Assembly (NCBI GenBank): GCA_029237695.1
Contig: CM055268.1
Location: forward strand, 48,564,418 to 48,628,417
DNA from: Conchocele bisecta
Taxonomy: Eukaryota; Mollusca; Bivalvia; Lucinida; Thyasiridae
Length of the DNA stretch: 64,000 bases
Reading direction: 5' to 3'
Shown here: positions 22,920 through 34,770 of the stretch, piece after piece
Position numbering within the stretch: the first letter of the stretch is position 1
Layout: each line of letters opens with the position of its first letter
Translations under genes and position numbers: made by a program
The notes under the pieces: generated by a model
Seen by the model: the letters and a program-made list of their open reading frames with translations, nothing else
Told to the model about the DNA's origin: nothing
Databases searched by the model: none

Positions 22920-23095
22920 GGCTACACTGGTCGCATACGTCGTAAGGTATACTTATTCTCATGGTCAGTATCCAGGTGTGTTACGGTTCCCCGGGGACAG
23001 CCAGTGTCACTCTGTTTGCCTTCAGTATCGATTATACACGTGTCACAGACACCAACACTGGCGCTGGTGCTGGGCGAACAACCATTGATTTCTCC
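22920..23095 (+). other. GC-richer island, possible exon remnant
   Basis: Composition changes to CCCCGGGGACAGCCAGTGTC and GGCGCTGGTGCTGGGCG. One frame reads FAFSIDYTRVTDTNTGAG after a possible acceptor TATCCAG. No convincing donor and no family match. Confidence 0.15.
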
Positions 23096-23172
23096 TATAT
23101 AATCATATATAATCTAACCATTTACTACAATTTTGACTACTTTCCGTTGTAGTATGGATGTTAATATACATA

Positions 23173-23385
23173 CAGTGAAACTTCTCTAAACCGGACAGAC
23201 TGGGAAGTCCCCAGGGTGTCCGGCTTAGAGAAGTTTCACTGTAAATCAGGCATTTAATGATTTTGAGGCATAATTGTGTGCTATGTGATCATGAACAGAC
23301 AGCATCTGAGATAAATTACCAAGAAATTCATCAAAAATAAGTTCACATGTGATTTCTTGGTGTCCGGTTTAGAGAGGTTCCAATG
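23173..23385. mobile_element. Family K (pogo-like) element, copy 1
   Basis: CAGTGAAACTTCTCTAAACC after TA, an immediate hairpin back to GAGAAGTTTCACTG, then about 115 bp and a lone right end TGTCCGGTTTAGAGAGGTTC. The same layout recurs at 50.08 kb. Confidence 0.65.
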
Positions 23386-23602
23386 TTTTTTATAATAATT
23401 ATCATGATTATAAATTAAAACTCCGGTGACCACCGTGTTGGTCGTCCGAAAAGTAAACAGCTGAAATTGAAACTACGTCACGTGACAAACATGTTCAGAT
23501 ACCTTTTCGAAGAAAAAAAAGAACAACACAAAAACAACAACAAGAAAACAACAACATAAAACAACGAAAAAAACCAACCCAACAGTAGTATGCTTGAGAC
23601 TA

Positions 23603-24108
23603 TAGTCTGTTTCACGAAAGCTGCCCAAATTTTACGGCCATATAAACAATTCAAAAACAATATTTTTTTCGATAATATTAAATTAAAGGAAAATTTAAGA
23701 ATGAGCCTTCTTTTTATTTCGTGAAATTTGGTCAAATATTGATTTTATTGCGAAAAATTGATTTGTCTATGGGAATTTAACATGGGGGAAAGAGTGGTAA
23801 GGAAGTGTGGGAGGAGTCAAAAAACGAAAAAAATTGGAAATTGACTCCGAAACCTGGCTAGATAGCTTGGATATGATCTAACTAAGAAAACAAAAGTTAA
23901 ATTTTAAAAATCGGTCCAGTATTTCTGAAATTCAAAAAAATGGGGAAATTGTTTTTTCGCAATAAAATCAATATTTGACCAAATTTCACGAAATAAAAAG
24001 ATGGCTCATTCTTAATTTTTCCTTTAATTTAATATTATCAAAATAAATATTTTTTTTTAATTGTTTATGTAGCCGTAAAATTTGGGCAGCTTTCTTGAAA
24101 CAGACACT
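23603..24108. mobile_element. Family G foldback, copy 2
   Basis: TAGTCTGTTTCACGAAAGC to GCTTTCTTGAAACAGACA, with AGAATGAGCCTTCTTTTTAT near the left and its complement near the right. Confidence 0.75.
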
Positions 24109-24355
24109 AATGTTACAGATACATAAGCATGCTTGTGAATTACATTTGGACTTCAATGGACCATCGTATGCAAGAAAACAGTGTATATGGCCGAAAATCA
24201 TCTGGCTTATTTTCATTACAGTACTACTTATGAACACATTGCGCATGTATATGTGTTGATTTAGTGTGGTTAAACTTGGTGGAGCGGTGCACACCAGGGG
24301 GCAGTGACCATGAACACGTATTTTCAAATTACCAATTTCACGCCCTCAGGCAGGA

Positions 24356-24509
24356 CAGTCGAACCTCTCTAAACCGGACACCAAGGGAATTTATGTGATC
24401 TCATTTCGTGAGGGTTCTTGGTAGCGCATCTCATGTAATAATGCATGTACATGGTTGTAAAAGACATAAGTATGTCCCAGGCTGTCCGGTTTAGAGAGGT
24501 TTCACTATA
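24356..24509. mobile_element. Family K element
   Basis: CAGTCGAACCTCTCTAAACC on the left and GGTTTAGAGAGGTTTCACT on the right, with a 110-bp non-palindromic middle. Confidence 0.65.
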
Positions 24510-24510
24510 T

Positions 24511-24924
24511 AGAGAGAATAGTAGTAGGTTAGTGCTCAGGAATTTCTTTATTTCTCATCAGAAGTATATGTTGTGACCACTCATTTGAACCGTCTCGACG
24601 AGACGGTTCAAATGAGTGGTCACAACATACATTTTGGTTCAGAAATAAGGAAAATAGATAGAGAATAGTAGGTTAGTGCCGTGAATGGGAAAAAATATCT
24701 GGCAAGGCTCAGGAACCGGGATGGCCGAGGCTCTGCCGAGCACATCCCGTTTCCTTGCCGCGCCAGATATGTTTTCCCATTCATGGCACTAACCTACACT
24801 TCCATTTATCCCGTCAACACCTACAAATTGCTGTAAAATGCAAAATTAGTATTGACTGGATATCAAAAATGTTTCACGGCACCGTGTTTCATGGCACATA
24901 CGCACTGTGTTGACGGGATAAATG
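24511..24924. mobile_element. Compound E-D-E element, copy 1
   Basis: A partial E start (GAATAGTAGTAGGTTAGTGC), then D (24540-24655, CGTCTCGACGAGACGG), then a full E ending GTGTTGACGGGATAAAT. The E-D junction CAGGAATTTCTTTATTTC is shared with 52.2 and 59.0 kb. Confidence 0.7.
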
Positions 24925-25304
24925 CATTTAACCGCAAAATTCTAAATAGGTTAGCAGTCAGTAACATTTGGTTGACATTAGCTTCGAAAATCTCTGCTCT
25001 ACGGATGTGTTTTACTATTTCATCTGTCTTTTATATTTTTTGTTTCCGTGGGAGCCGAGACCCGTATAGTGTAAAATAACAAAAACAGCAATAAAACCAT
25101 GCCCATTGTCTACACCGGGGTCACGATTTTGACAATCTCGAAAGGCCAACAGACGCTATTCATTGGTGCCGAGTTTACGTGTCGTCGACATCCACCCATC
25201 GGTGAATGTGAAGCTGGTTGTTTGAAGAATTTGACCTACTTTTCTCATGGCGACCATTATGGATTTTACACCAATGTCCTTCAACAAACGTAAAGCATAG
25301 ACCT
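24925..25304. other. No gene or repeat seen
   Basis: Short open frames only (64 codons at 25099-25293 on +) with no splice context or motifs. Confidence 0.3.
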
Positions 25305-25390
25305 ACAGTGGGGTCAGCGTGTAAGTGCACACTCGAACGAATACGACAGGTTGGTTCCAACCTGTCGTGTTCGTTCGTGTCTGCACTTAC
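25305..25390. mobile_element. Family C MITE, right end truncated
   Basis: CAGTGGGGTCAGCGTGTAAG is present, but the right arm stops at GTCTGCACTTAC. Confidence 0.7.
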
Positions 25391-26470
25391 TAACTATTTG
25401 TAGACGGCGGCCATATTGGATAACCCATGACCTCCATTTTATCGAGTCCGAAAATTCTTCCCCCACGGACTATGAATTTGAAGTTTTGGTCAGCATCGGC
25501 CAGGGGTTCGCGAGAAGGAGACATTTTAAATCTCTAATAAACGGATGACCTTTCGGTGACCATCTTGGATGATGAATCATCCAATTTCGACAAAAAATGA
25601 TCCAGAGCGATCGCCTCATCAGTACATTCAATTGGATATCAGTAGCCTATTCCACCAACATTGCAAAGCATACTTTTCTAGCAAAGTATACTTTGAGAGA
25701 GAAATTTTCAATCTTAGGATAAATTTATTCATTTTTATTATACTGAATTTATTACATTATCACAGCCATTATGGCTGTGATAATGTAATAAATTCAGTAT
25801 AATAATTCTGCACACTTTTAATCATGAAATACATGCATTTGTTAGTTCTATTTGAAATAATGCATTTCAGGAAAAATAAATGATTACTCCCTCAAAGTAT
25901 ACTTTGCTAGAAAAGCATGACCATATTCGGCCAAATATGAAATTTGACCATTATTTGAACACCACGGCCCCGCCCATTGTTGACTCCTGGGTCACCAACA
26001 ACTTTGAAAGGGCATTTTTTATCGATCATTTCTGCCAAGTTACGTGAAAATCGGTCTGTCGGTTTGTGAGAAGAAGATTTTTAATTTTGCATGCTTTTCT
26101 ACGGCGGCCATCTTGGATTAGACATCAACCTCCGCTTAGAAAAGTATCTAAAAAGGTTTCTGTGACGTTATCGGCTAAGAGGTTCACGAGAAGAAGGCAT
26201 TTGAAATAACTAATTTATGGATGAACTTTTGACCTTTCGGTGGCCATCTTGGATGACGTAATCATCTGAATTCCACGAAATATTTATCATGGCGGTCGCT
26301 TCTTTGATACCTTCGATTTGATATACGACATGACCATATTCTTTAAAATATGGAATTTTATCACTATTTGACCCCAAGGGCACCGCCCAGACTTTTACCC
26401 CGGGGCCTCCAACAACTTTGCAATGAAGCAAAACAGAAATAAAATTGCAACTAATCACGAAATCTGCAGA
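25391..26470. mobile_element. Family U interspersed repeat, interrupted by B (25642-25918)
   Basis: GGCCATCTTGGATGA and GCGGCCATATTGGATAA, TTCGCGAGAAGGAGACATTT and TTCACGAGAAGAAGGCATTT, and two ACCATATTC-type starts show a repeat unit of several hundred bp in direct orientation. The B copy lost its right end, stopping at GCTAGAAAAGCATGACC. Confidence 0.5.
25642..25918. mobile_element. Family B foldback MITE, right end lost
   Basis: GTAGCCTATTCCACCAACAT at the left and a complete CCATTATGGCTGTGATAATG centre. The last 20-30 bp of the right arm are replaced by U sequence. Confidence 0.65.
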
Positions 26471-26770
26471 CGATTTCATCAAAATTGCAAAGTATACTTA
26501 TCTAGAAAAATATACTTTGAGGGAGCAATAATTTATGTTTCCAGAAATGTATGATATCATATAAAACTAACAACTGCACATATTTGATGATTAAACGTAT
26601 GCAGAATTATTATACTGAATTTATTACATTATCACAGCCAAAATGGCTGTGATAATTTTTAAAATTCAGTATAATAAAAATTAATAAATGTATCATTAAA
26701 TTGAAAATTTCTCCCTCAAAGTATACTTTGCTAGATAAGTATACTTTGCAATGTTGGTGAAATAGGCTAC
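26471..26770. mobile_element. Family B foldback MITE
   Basis: CGATTTCATCAAAATTGC to TTGGTGAAATAGGCTAC, full length. Confidence 0.75.
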
Positions 26771-27154
26771 AGATGCAGTAAGTGTATTATTATATGAATA
26801 ACATAAATCCGACGAAGGTAGACAATTATTTTGGGCACCTCTCTACGAGGCGGTGACACGAAGGAAACAAGTTTAAGGGTTTTAAGTTTCGTCTTTGGGC
26901 GGCGCGTTAACGAGAGAATGACACTCGGCATATTTTTCACCAACGAAGTGGTACTAGTTTACCTTGGACCCGACTCACCAATTCAGTGATTGCAACGCAC
27001 AAGAATACAGCACCGGGACCAACAGGGTTCTTGAATGGTCGTCTTTGCGCGGTGTAGAAGCTAAATAACGAACTTCACGGTTCTCAATGTTCGTATGTAT
27101 ACTCTGAGTGGAAATGAAAGAACTTTATGGGCAAACAGGATTTATGTTTTCATA
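26771..27154. other. No gene or repeat seen
   Basis: Mixed sequence between B and H with no recognisable feature. Confidence 0.35.
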
Positions 27155-27410
27155 AATGAGACACGCTATATGATTGTGTTCATTCGGACATCTGCGTAAT
27201 TTCATTCAATACGTTTACAAAATTTACAATATTTTTCATAAATAAAGTCAAAAGTTGACAAAACTTTCAGAGTACATGCGGAATGATGTTTCGCATGTAC
27301 TCTGACAACTTTGTAAACTTTTGGCGCGATGTACGGAAAATATTGTAAATTTTGTAAACGTATTTCATGAAATTACGCAGATGTCCAAATCACATTGCGT
27401 GTCTCAATTA
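27155..27410. mobile_element. Family H foldback, complete
   Basis: ATGAGACACGCTATATGATT at the left and CACATTGCGTGTCTCA at the right. The centre is GTACATGCGGAATGATG facing CGCATGTAC. Confidence 0.75.
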
Positions 27411-27458
27411 AGAGAACTTTATAATTGGTGAAATCACGGACTCGACTTATGTGAGTTA

Positions 27459-27701
27459 GGGGGCCGTTTCACTAAACTTCATACGACTAAAATGTTCGTA
27501 AGTGCATAATTATGATAGTCTGTACATTTCACATTTACATTGTTTTCTTGTAAACAATTATTGGATTTACATTTATTGAGCAGAGGCTGCACATGCAGCC
27601 TCTGCTCAATAAATGTAAATCCATTAATTGAAATTTCTAGACGGTCCTATATCTGGACTTACGAACAATGTAGTCTTACGAAGTTTAGTGAAACGGGCCC
27701 C
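27459..27701. mobile_element. Family A foldback MITE
   Basis: Complete. The centre reads GCAGAGGCTGCACATGCAGCC. Confidence 0.75.
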
Positions 27702-27969
27702 AGATTCCTGCTGGCACATGCATCAAAGACGCAACTCGTTGATGTTCGAAACGTGCTTCATTTGTTCCGACATATTCATTAATATTGAAAGTCATTAAAC
27801 CACCAGCAATCATTTGGACGCATGCGTATATGTATAATTAATTTGATCATTAACGTTTTGTATGTCCGTTTTCTTTGCATGGCATTTTGTTCATACAATA
27901 ATACAGAAGGATTACTTGCAGATCTTATGCATTTAGTAACATATACATAAAGGCAAAGCTAAACATTTA

Positions 27970-28530
27970 TAGTCTGTTTCACGAAAGCTGCCCAAATTTT
28001 ACGGCCATATAAACAATTCAAAAACAATATTTTTTTCGATAGTATTAAATTAAAGGAAAATTTAAGAATGAGCCTTCTTTTTATTTCGTGAAATTCGGTC
28101 AAATATTGGTTTTATTTCGAAAAATTGATTTCTCTATGGGAATTTAACATGGGGGGAAAAGGGTAGAGGAGTCAACAAACGATTTTTTTTGGAAATTGAC
28201 TCCGAAACCTAGCTAGATAGCTTGGAAATGATCTAACTAAGAAAACAAAAGTTAAATTTTAAAAATCGGTCCAGTATTTCTGAAATTCTAAAAAAAAATC
28301 CCATGTTAAACTGATCCCCATAGACATCTTCACTCCGTGAAGATGTCTATGGGGATTTAACATGGGGAAATTTTGTTTCCGCAATAAAGTCAATATTTGA
28401 CCAAATTTCACGAAATAAAAAGAAGGCTCATTCTTAAATTTTCCTTTAATTTAATATTATCGAAAAAAATATTGTTTTTGAATTGTTTATATGGCCGTAA
28501 CATTTGGGCAGCTTTCGTGAAACAGACTAT
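27970..28530. mobile_element. Family G foldback, best-preserved copy
   Basis: TAGTCTGTTTCACGAAAGC to GCTTTCGTGAAACAGACTA. The centre CTTCACTCCGTGAAGATG is flanked by CCCATAGACA and its complement, so the whole 560 bp folds. Confidence 0.8.
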
Positions 28531-28732
28531 ACATTATGTTAACCATTGACGTCAAATAGACTATATATCGTTACATAGACTATATATGTTGTGCAATTAA
28601 ATAATTTCAACTTATGGCAAGACAGAACATGACGGTCTTCTTTGCAATTCATTGTCAGATCGTGAAAATATATCATACACAAATATGATAAAACTATATA
28701 TTGATATATATCGATTGTAAGTTGAATAGTAC

Positions 28733-29072
28733 AGTCTCCGCGAAACTGCCAAAATGTTACAGGACATTCGGTCTGGTAAACTTGAAATTTTACCAGACCG
28801 GACAAAAATGTACCAGACCGAATTGTTTTTATAAAAAATAAAATTGATTTTGTGTGATATTGAAGAGCTTTTTAGCTTTTTAAGTATATAAGTCATCTAA
28901 GAAAAGCTAGCCAGCACCAGAAGCGCATACATGTACCAAAGGAAGGTGATTTCATTGAAGCTTACAATAAAAAAGTAAAACAATAAATTGTTTTTATAGT
29001 CGGACATTCGGTCCGGCGACTTCCGGTTTACCGTCGGACATGTCCGACGGACCGACGACTTTTGCGGAGACC
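28733..29072. mobile_element. Family V: possible element with GTCTCCGCGAAA ends
   Basis: GTCTCCGCGAAACTG at the left faces TTTTGCGGAGAC at the right. Inside, GGACATTCGGTC occurs near both ends. Only one copy in the window. Confidence 0.35.
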
Positions 29073-30380
29073 AATAGTATATATCCGGCAACTATACGTT
29101 TATTTATGAACTTACATTCAACGATACATCATGGACCACGAACCCACCCCTCCAACGTTGGGTCAGTGGTCTATGAAGTATCGTATTACTGCGGAAAGCT
29201 TGCTTTAATATTTCAGAATGCATAGCAATCCTTAAACAAGCCCATGCTTGATACCATCGATATCAGCAAGCAAACAGAAAGCCATTCATTTGGAATTCAA
29301 CATACTTTATAATATTCCGCTCCCTATAACGGTTAAACACACATGCATGCTAAAAGGTACCACTCGACAGTTGGAATCAACGGTGAACATAGGCACCATC
29401 GAATTGTGCACAATATTGACTACAGTTAACATTGGTACATTGTCGTGGTTTACTTCTAACAACACGGCAACATGCATAGTGCGTAGTATCTGTACCAAGT
29501 TGTTTTTTCATGAAGCTCTATGTGAACTCTGATTGCATTTGTAAAGGGTGACATTCCCGCGTGAGACGGTGTAATTAGTAAGTGTGTATCCACATGCATA
29601 ATGTATTGTTTCCCATAAAACGGCATCATTTTCAAAGGCAGTTAGTTTATTACGGGTGAATAGTTGATTATGGCAGTCAGGCGGCATGACGAATCCAACG
29701 TCAGCTGTCACATACCGATAACACAATCGGGTACATCGCTTAAGGACCCGTGTGACCCCTGCTCATCATTCGATTCAAACATGATTGGTTATTAAATATG
29801 ATGGGATATGTGTATGAATAACATATATATTAACATGCGCGTGTTACTTTATACTATGCAGCACATGGAGTTGCTATGTCGGCCACCTTTGTGTGTACAA
29901 GTCACAAGTCACTTTTACCTCTTGTGGCGTTTACAAGTCACTTTTACCTCTTGTGGCGTTGACGCAACCACAAATAATATTACATGCACATACATACAAT
30001 TTGGTGCAATAACAACGTCCTATGGGTTGTGTTCATTACACTTATATAAAAGGCCTGATTTCTTAATAGAGTCCATTAATAGCTTGTAACATTAAGATAC
30101 ATACACAGTGATATGGATATAGTTTGCTGGCATAATATTTATAGCACGCTGTTGTATTATCTGTCTATGCTGTATTGCACCGAATTATATTAGTTTATTC
30201 GATTTGTCACATTAGTTGCCGTATGTGTTATAAGGCTCGAAGAGGCAAAACTGTGCGATGATATTCACGAATGTTATATTCATATTACATCACTTTTACG
30301 AAACAAGTATCATTGAGTAATGTATCTTTCCATGACCTAAGTCCTTAATCTGTTCAACACTACATACCTCTATAGCAGTA
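29073..30380. other. No gene seen; one 31-bp tandem duplication
   Basis: At 29909-29959 ACAAGTCACTTTTACCTC with TTGTGGCGTT is present twice. Open frames (up to 94 codons) lack splice signals and motifs. Confidence 0.35.
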
Positions 30381-30381
30381 C

Positions 30382-30550
30382 ATCTGCACTTTTTGCAAGT
30401 ACTTTTCATATTTTAAAACAAAAAGCCACCCCCCTCCCCCATTTTATAAATGGACTACTCTGACAATATGTTTGAGACGATTGGATTGGTCAGAAAATTA
30501 ACATATCACAGTCCATTCCAGCTATTTAGGGATGAAAGGGCCAACTTATA
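30382..30550. mobile_element. Family I element, right half
   Basis: GCACTTTTTGCAAGTACTTT, ATAAATGGACTACTCTGA and a terminal GGGATGAAAGGG. The palindromic GAGCCGGCTC centre is lost. Confidence 0.6.
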
Positions 30551-30730
30551 GGTATGACTGCACCAAAAATGGGGCGGTGGAGGGTGTGCAAAGATAGTCT
30601 ACTAAAATAATATGGTGCCTTTAAAACAAAAAGGTTTGGCCACATGCACACACTAAACAGGACTGAATGTTATAAAACAATGTTCTTGCATGAGCATGCT
30701 TCGCAAGTAGATGTGTACAGCACTTGATCT

Positions 30731-31043
30731 GTCGCCGATTTCACCAAATGTGCTAAGCCTACTTATCTAGCTACATGTACATGTAAGTATACTTTCAGGG
30801 AGTACTCATTTATTTTTCCCGAAATGCATTATTTCATATAGAACTAACGACTGCATTTGATGATTAAACGTATGCAGAATTAGTATACTGAATTTATTAC
30901 ATTATCACAGCCAAAATGGCTGTGATAATGTTATAAATTCAGTATAATAAAAATTAATAAATTTATCCTAAAATTGAAAATGTCTCCCTCACAGTATACT
31001 TTGCAAGATAAGTATACTTGGCAATGTTGGTGAAACCGGCTAC
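30731..31043. mobile_element. Family B foldback MITE
   Basis: GTCGCCGATTTCACCAAAT to TTGGTGAAACCGGCTAC. A CATGTACATGTA insertion lies near the left end. Confidence 0.75.
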
Positions 31044-31256
31044 TGAGCTATTTCTAGGCCCTTTATAATGAATGCATCTTCGCATATTGGGTGGTCCGAG
31101 GTCCCGTTATCAGCGCAACTGCCTGCCAACAATAGCACGAATATCAGCTTGTTTGGTAAAACACCCAAAGTTTTTCGTTTTATTTACCAAATAAGTCGTA
31201 CATTAACACGATAATGAGGTACTGAGGCATGTTGCGGTTACGGTATGACGCCACCT

Positions 31257-31536
31257 GTAGCCTATTTCACCAACATTGCAAAGTAAACTTTGAGGGAGAA
31301 ACTTTCAATTTTACGATAAATTTATTAATTTTTATTATACTGAATGTATTACATTATCACTGCTAATGTACTAATGTAATACATTCAGTATAATAATTAC
31401 GCATACTTTTAATTATCAGATGTATGCAGTTGTTAGTTCTATATGAAATAATGCATTTCAGGAAAGATAAATGATTACTCCCTCAAAGTATACTTTGCTA
31501 GAAAAGTATACTTTGCAATGTTGGTGAAATAGGCTA
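31257..31536. mobile_element. Family B foldback MITE, centre altered
   Basis: GTAGCCTATTTCACCAACAT to GTTGGTGAAATAGGCTAC. The centre is TTATCACTGCTAATGTAC instead of the usual GGCTGTGATAATG. Confidence 0.75.
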
Positions 31537-31614
31537 CTGGCGTGGTGGATTTAGAGCGGGTTTCCATGGTATATACTCTACATATGAACCAATAGGACAA
31601 TGGATATTATTGTG

Positions 31615-31700
31615 ACTGTGGCTGAAGAAAAGGGGAATGTGGCATTTACGACCAGTGTAGTTCCAGATCAGCCTGCGCACCCGATACTAATGTTAAACCT
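31615..31700. mobile_element. Family J element, left fragment
   Basis: GACTGTGGCTGAAGAAAAGG and CGACCAGTGTAGTTCCAGAT only. Confidence 0.45.
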
Positions 31701-31760
31701 CATGTAGAAATAGTGTTTTTACAAAAAGAATAATGTATCCTTAGTATGCGAATCAAATTA

Positions 31761-32130
31761 CAGTGCAACCTCTCTACAACAGCCACCCATGGGAAGACGC
31801 AAAACTGGCTGTTATAGAGAGGTGGCTGTTGTAGGGAGGTTAATGCTGAATTAAATTTAATCGTCTGATGTTTATTTATTTTCTTCAATAAGTCTCAATA
31901 AAAACATGTTTTGACAGCATTTTAGAATCATTTCCAAAGGAAATGACTAAAATGCTGTCAAAACATGTTTTTATTGAGAAAGAAGGCAAAAGCAACAGCA
32001 GATGACAATTTTCGTGCTCATCAGTCTAAGGGTTAGATACAGATGAAATCATCCATTTGGGATATAAAATAGTGGCTGTGATAGAGAGGGTGTTGTTGTA
32101 GAGAGGTGGCCGTTCGGGGAGGTTCGACTG
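31761..32130. mobile_element. Family T (pogo-like with O-type core), copy 1
   Basis: Ends CAGTGCAACCTCTCTAC and GGGAGGTTCGACTG, both flanked by TA. The middle holds an O-like hairpin (ATGTTTTGACAGCATTTTAG and its complement) and an internal short hairpin at each end (GGCTGTTATAGAGAGGTGGC). Confidence 0.75.
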
Positions 32131-32184
32131 TATCCTCTGATCGCCGTAGTTTTATGAAACTTTCACCGGCTACAACAGTGAGTC

Positions 32185-32382
32185 TACAGAGGAAACCGTC
32201 TAAACCGGACACTCGGGAAAATATGGATGTTTAACTTATATGCGTTTCGCTGTTATGTATCTCTGATTACAACGACTTTTCATGATTGCAAAACACTATA
32301 ATGTGTCATGAAGCTCTAACATCTAACATCTCGAAACAGGACACCCTACCCAGGGTGTCCGATTTGGAGAGACTCCACTTTA
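32185..32382. mobile_element. Family K element, decayed
   Basis: GGAAACCGTCTAAACCGGAC at the left, CAGGGTGTCCGATTTGGAGA at the right. Confidence 0.5.
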
Positions 32383-32546
32383 CCAAGTGACCGTAGTGTG
32401 GATTCTTAGCACTTCGTAGTGTGCAACACATACATGTGTCTGGAAGCAATACGATGCTCACAAACAAATTCCCTTCCGCGGACCGTTCGGTACAGCTTTA
32501 TGTATCTCACTCCTCAAAATCTGGATATATTGGTTAAAAAATAAAC

Positions 32547-32710
32547 CTTAACCCTTAGACTGCGGGTACCGAACATTGTCGTCTGTTGTTGTCTTATAGT
32601 GTGTCATATTTTTCAATGTCAACATGCATTGATATCTAACTTTAGAATCCTTTTCATTGGAGATGATTCGACAGTACTACCAACGCATGTGTTTGATGTG
32701 AGAAAAACTG
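32547..32710. mobile_element. Family O element, left half
   Basis: CCTTAACCCTTAGACTGCGG, GTCGTCTGTTGTTGTCTTAT and CTTTAGAATCCTTTTCATTG. The right arm is missing. Confidence 0.5.
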
Positions 32711-32819
32711 AAAATAAAATTTTAATTCAGAACTGTATGAGTTAATTCCCATTACTGGGCCCGGCTCTTGAGACATCTGGTATCGCGGTATTCCGCCGAT
32801 ACTAATTTCGATAAGCATA

Positions 32820-32922
32820 CAGTGGGGTCCGCGTGTAAGTGCACACACGAACGAACACGACAGGTTGGAACCAACCTGTCGTGTTCGTTCATGTGTGCAC
32901 TTACACGCTGATCCCACTGTAA
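32820..32922. mobile_element. Family C (Tc1/mariner-type) MITE
   Basis: A 103-bp perfect-type palindrome: CAGTGGGGTCCGCGTGTAAG faces CACGCTGATCCCACTG, with TA on both sides and GGTTGGAACCAACC at the centre. Confidence 0.85.
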
Positions 32923-33015
32923 GCCCATGGTGCACGAGTTCTGATTTTTGCATCAATGATCCACATTTTCGAAAACAATATCGGCAGAAAATGGCGATGT
33001 GATGAGGTAGTTGAG

Positions 33016-33125
33016 ACGAGAGTTTGGCCCATATGAGACAAGGCATGTGATTTCGTAATTTCATGAAATACGTTTACACAATTTACAATATTTTCCATAA
33101 ATGGCGTCACGTCAAAAGTTGATGA
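33016..33125. mobile_element. Family H foldback, left half
   Basis: ATATGAGACAAGGCATGTGA and AATGGCGTCACGTCAAAAGT. It stops just before a C element. Confidence 0.6.
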
Positions 33126-33132
33126 CGATCTA

Positions 33133-33232
33133 CAGTGGGGTCAGGGTGTAAGTGCACACACGAACGAACACGACAGGTTGGAACCAACCTGTCGTGTTCG
33201 TGCGTGTGTGCACTTACACGCTGACCCCACTG
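33133..33232. mobile_element. Family C MITE
   Basis: CAGTGGGGTCAGGGTGTAAG to ACGCTGACCCCACTG, 100 bp. TA on the left; the right flank has changed to CA. Confidence 0.85.
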
Positions 33233-33244
33233 CATATTGCTAGT

Positions 33245-33375
33245 TCGAAGAATGATGAGTGTTTCAGTGATACAACGGTGAACAGTGTATGTCCAGATCA
33301 TACTGTGCGGATGCATATGCTGATTTGCATGTACACTGGTCTCAAAACCCATATAAGCCATATCATAGCCACATA
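33245..33375. mobile_element. Family J element, partial
   Basis: GAATGATGAGTGTTTCA, ACAGTGTATGTCCAGATC and CATAAGCCATATCATAGCC are J right-half blocks in reverse order. Confidence 0.5.
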
Positions 33376-33439
33376 CGTAGTACATAGAGTGTAATACAAG
33401 CGCGAGCGCACTTATACAATGTTTTTCTTTGCATACATC

Positions 33440-33830
33440 AAGGTGTATGATCACGTGGTACTAATAACAACAACAAGTACCGATTCAAAGTTCTTATTCT
33501 TTTATAGTGTCCTTATTACGTAACGGATTTTGATGAAATATGGCGCATCAAACGTGTCTTGTTAAGCTGCATTTGGTGGTCTCTGTATTTTCGCCCAAAC
33601 TTCTGTCCTTTTTGAGAAGAATCGGCGTGTCTCCGACACGGTAATAGATTCTTCGCAAAAATGACATAAGTCTGTGCCAAACTCCATAGACCACCAAATG
33701 CAGCTCATGAAGACGAGTTTGCTGCGCCATATTTCATCAAATTCCGTTGCATATTAAGGAAAATATCAAATAATACTTACATTGGAGTGGGCGACGTTGT
33801 TGTTGTTGTAACCACGTGATCATGCACCTT
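33440..33830. mobile_element. Family L foldback, copy 3
   Basis: AAGGTGTATGATCACGTGGT to ACCACGTGATCATGCACCTT. Flanked by TC and GA, so the terminal palindrome extends. Confidence 0.8.
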
Positions 33831-33854
33831 GATACATTGGGGAATATGAATGAT

Positions 33855-34010
33855 GCTTAATGTGGGAGGACACCGGCGTATCAGAAGGAAACCCACATGT
33901 CCGCTCTGGTGCCCACCATATCATCTCACGTACTGCCCTGGTCGAGGATCAAACCCGGGGTCGCATTGATGAGAAGCACGCTGGTTAGCAATTGTAGGTT
34001 GTAGGACATA
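33855..34010 (-). mobile_element. Possible tRNA-derived SINE fragment
   Basis: Read on the minus strand, GGGTTTGATCCTCGACC at about 33941-33958 resembles a pol III B box, with GCTAACCAGCGTG about 35 bp earlier as a weak A box. No second copy in the window. Confidence 0.3.
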
Positions 34011-34039
34011 TAAACTGTGTTGTTTGACATCAAGTTTAT

Positions 34040-34770
34040 TAAACGACGCTAACAAACACGTAGGAATTCCTTGTCTCGCTGAGGAATTCCAACTGTTTCC
34101 GAACCCACCATGATAAGCTTGATATAGCTCTATCTATCAGGTGTGTGATAATAATGCTAATAACTGTGTTTGATGTTGTTTTGTTGAAAGAAACACGTAC
34201 TTGTAGATTGCGTCATTACACTGACGTCATGTGACGTCGTCAGACCAATGGCATGTCAGTGACAGATTTCAATCCATTGTGACTCGAGTATGCGTATATA
34301 GTCAACGCAAGATACATGATAATTTGCTGTCAGTTACTATTTCTTACGTGACGAGCTTGTATTGACAGAATACGTACTGACTGATAACATATTGCTGTAT
34401 CGGGCATTGACCGGATACTAATATCCGGGCTACAACCAGATGAAAACTGACATTTCGTTGGTCAAACGGCGTCACATGACGTTATCGAATTACATCCGTG
34501 TACAGCATAACTAATTCCGTGTTATTTTCAACGAAAATACCGTCGACATTGCCCATTCTGTATCATGAACCGTACCTTTTAAATATAATACGATTGTAGT
34601 TTCTGTTGATGCCAAGTCATTCAGGTAAGGCTATGAAACGCGTAGGAATTCCGACTCGTTTCCTAGCCTTGCCTGGCAAACTTGATATCAAAAGAAAATA
34701 GCGATTCTCGGAATTCCTACGCGTGTTCTAGCCTTGCCTGGCAAACTTGACAGCAAACGAAACTAGCCTG
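34040..34770. repeat. Family R cluster with GGAATTCC and CACATGAC motifs
   Basis: CTAGCCTTGCCTGGCAAACT is present twice (about 34664 and 34726). GTAGGAATTCC occurs near both ends. GACGTCATGTGACGTCGT (about 34222) faces GGCGTCACATGACGTT (about 34470) with TTGGTCAAACG complements, an inverted repeat of about 280 bp. Confidence 0.45.

Noticed and set aside
23041..23095. Real exon in the 22.9-23.1 kb island
   Set aside because: No donor in frame, no partner exon and no recognisable family; kept only as a low-confidence feature.
24852..25079. Open frame of 75 codons and a similar one at 59381-59572 with shared start
   Set aside because: The shared peptide start comes from family E repeat sequence, not from a conserved protein.
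33930..33970. Functional tRNA gene
   Set aside because: Only a B-box-like stretch is present; no cloverleaf can be drawn, so at most a SINE remnant.
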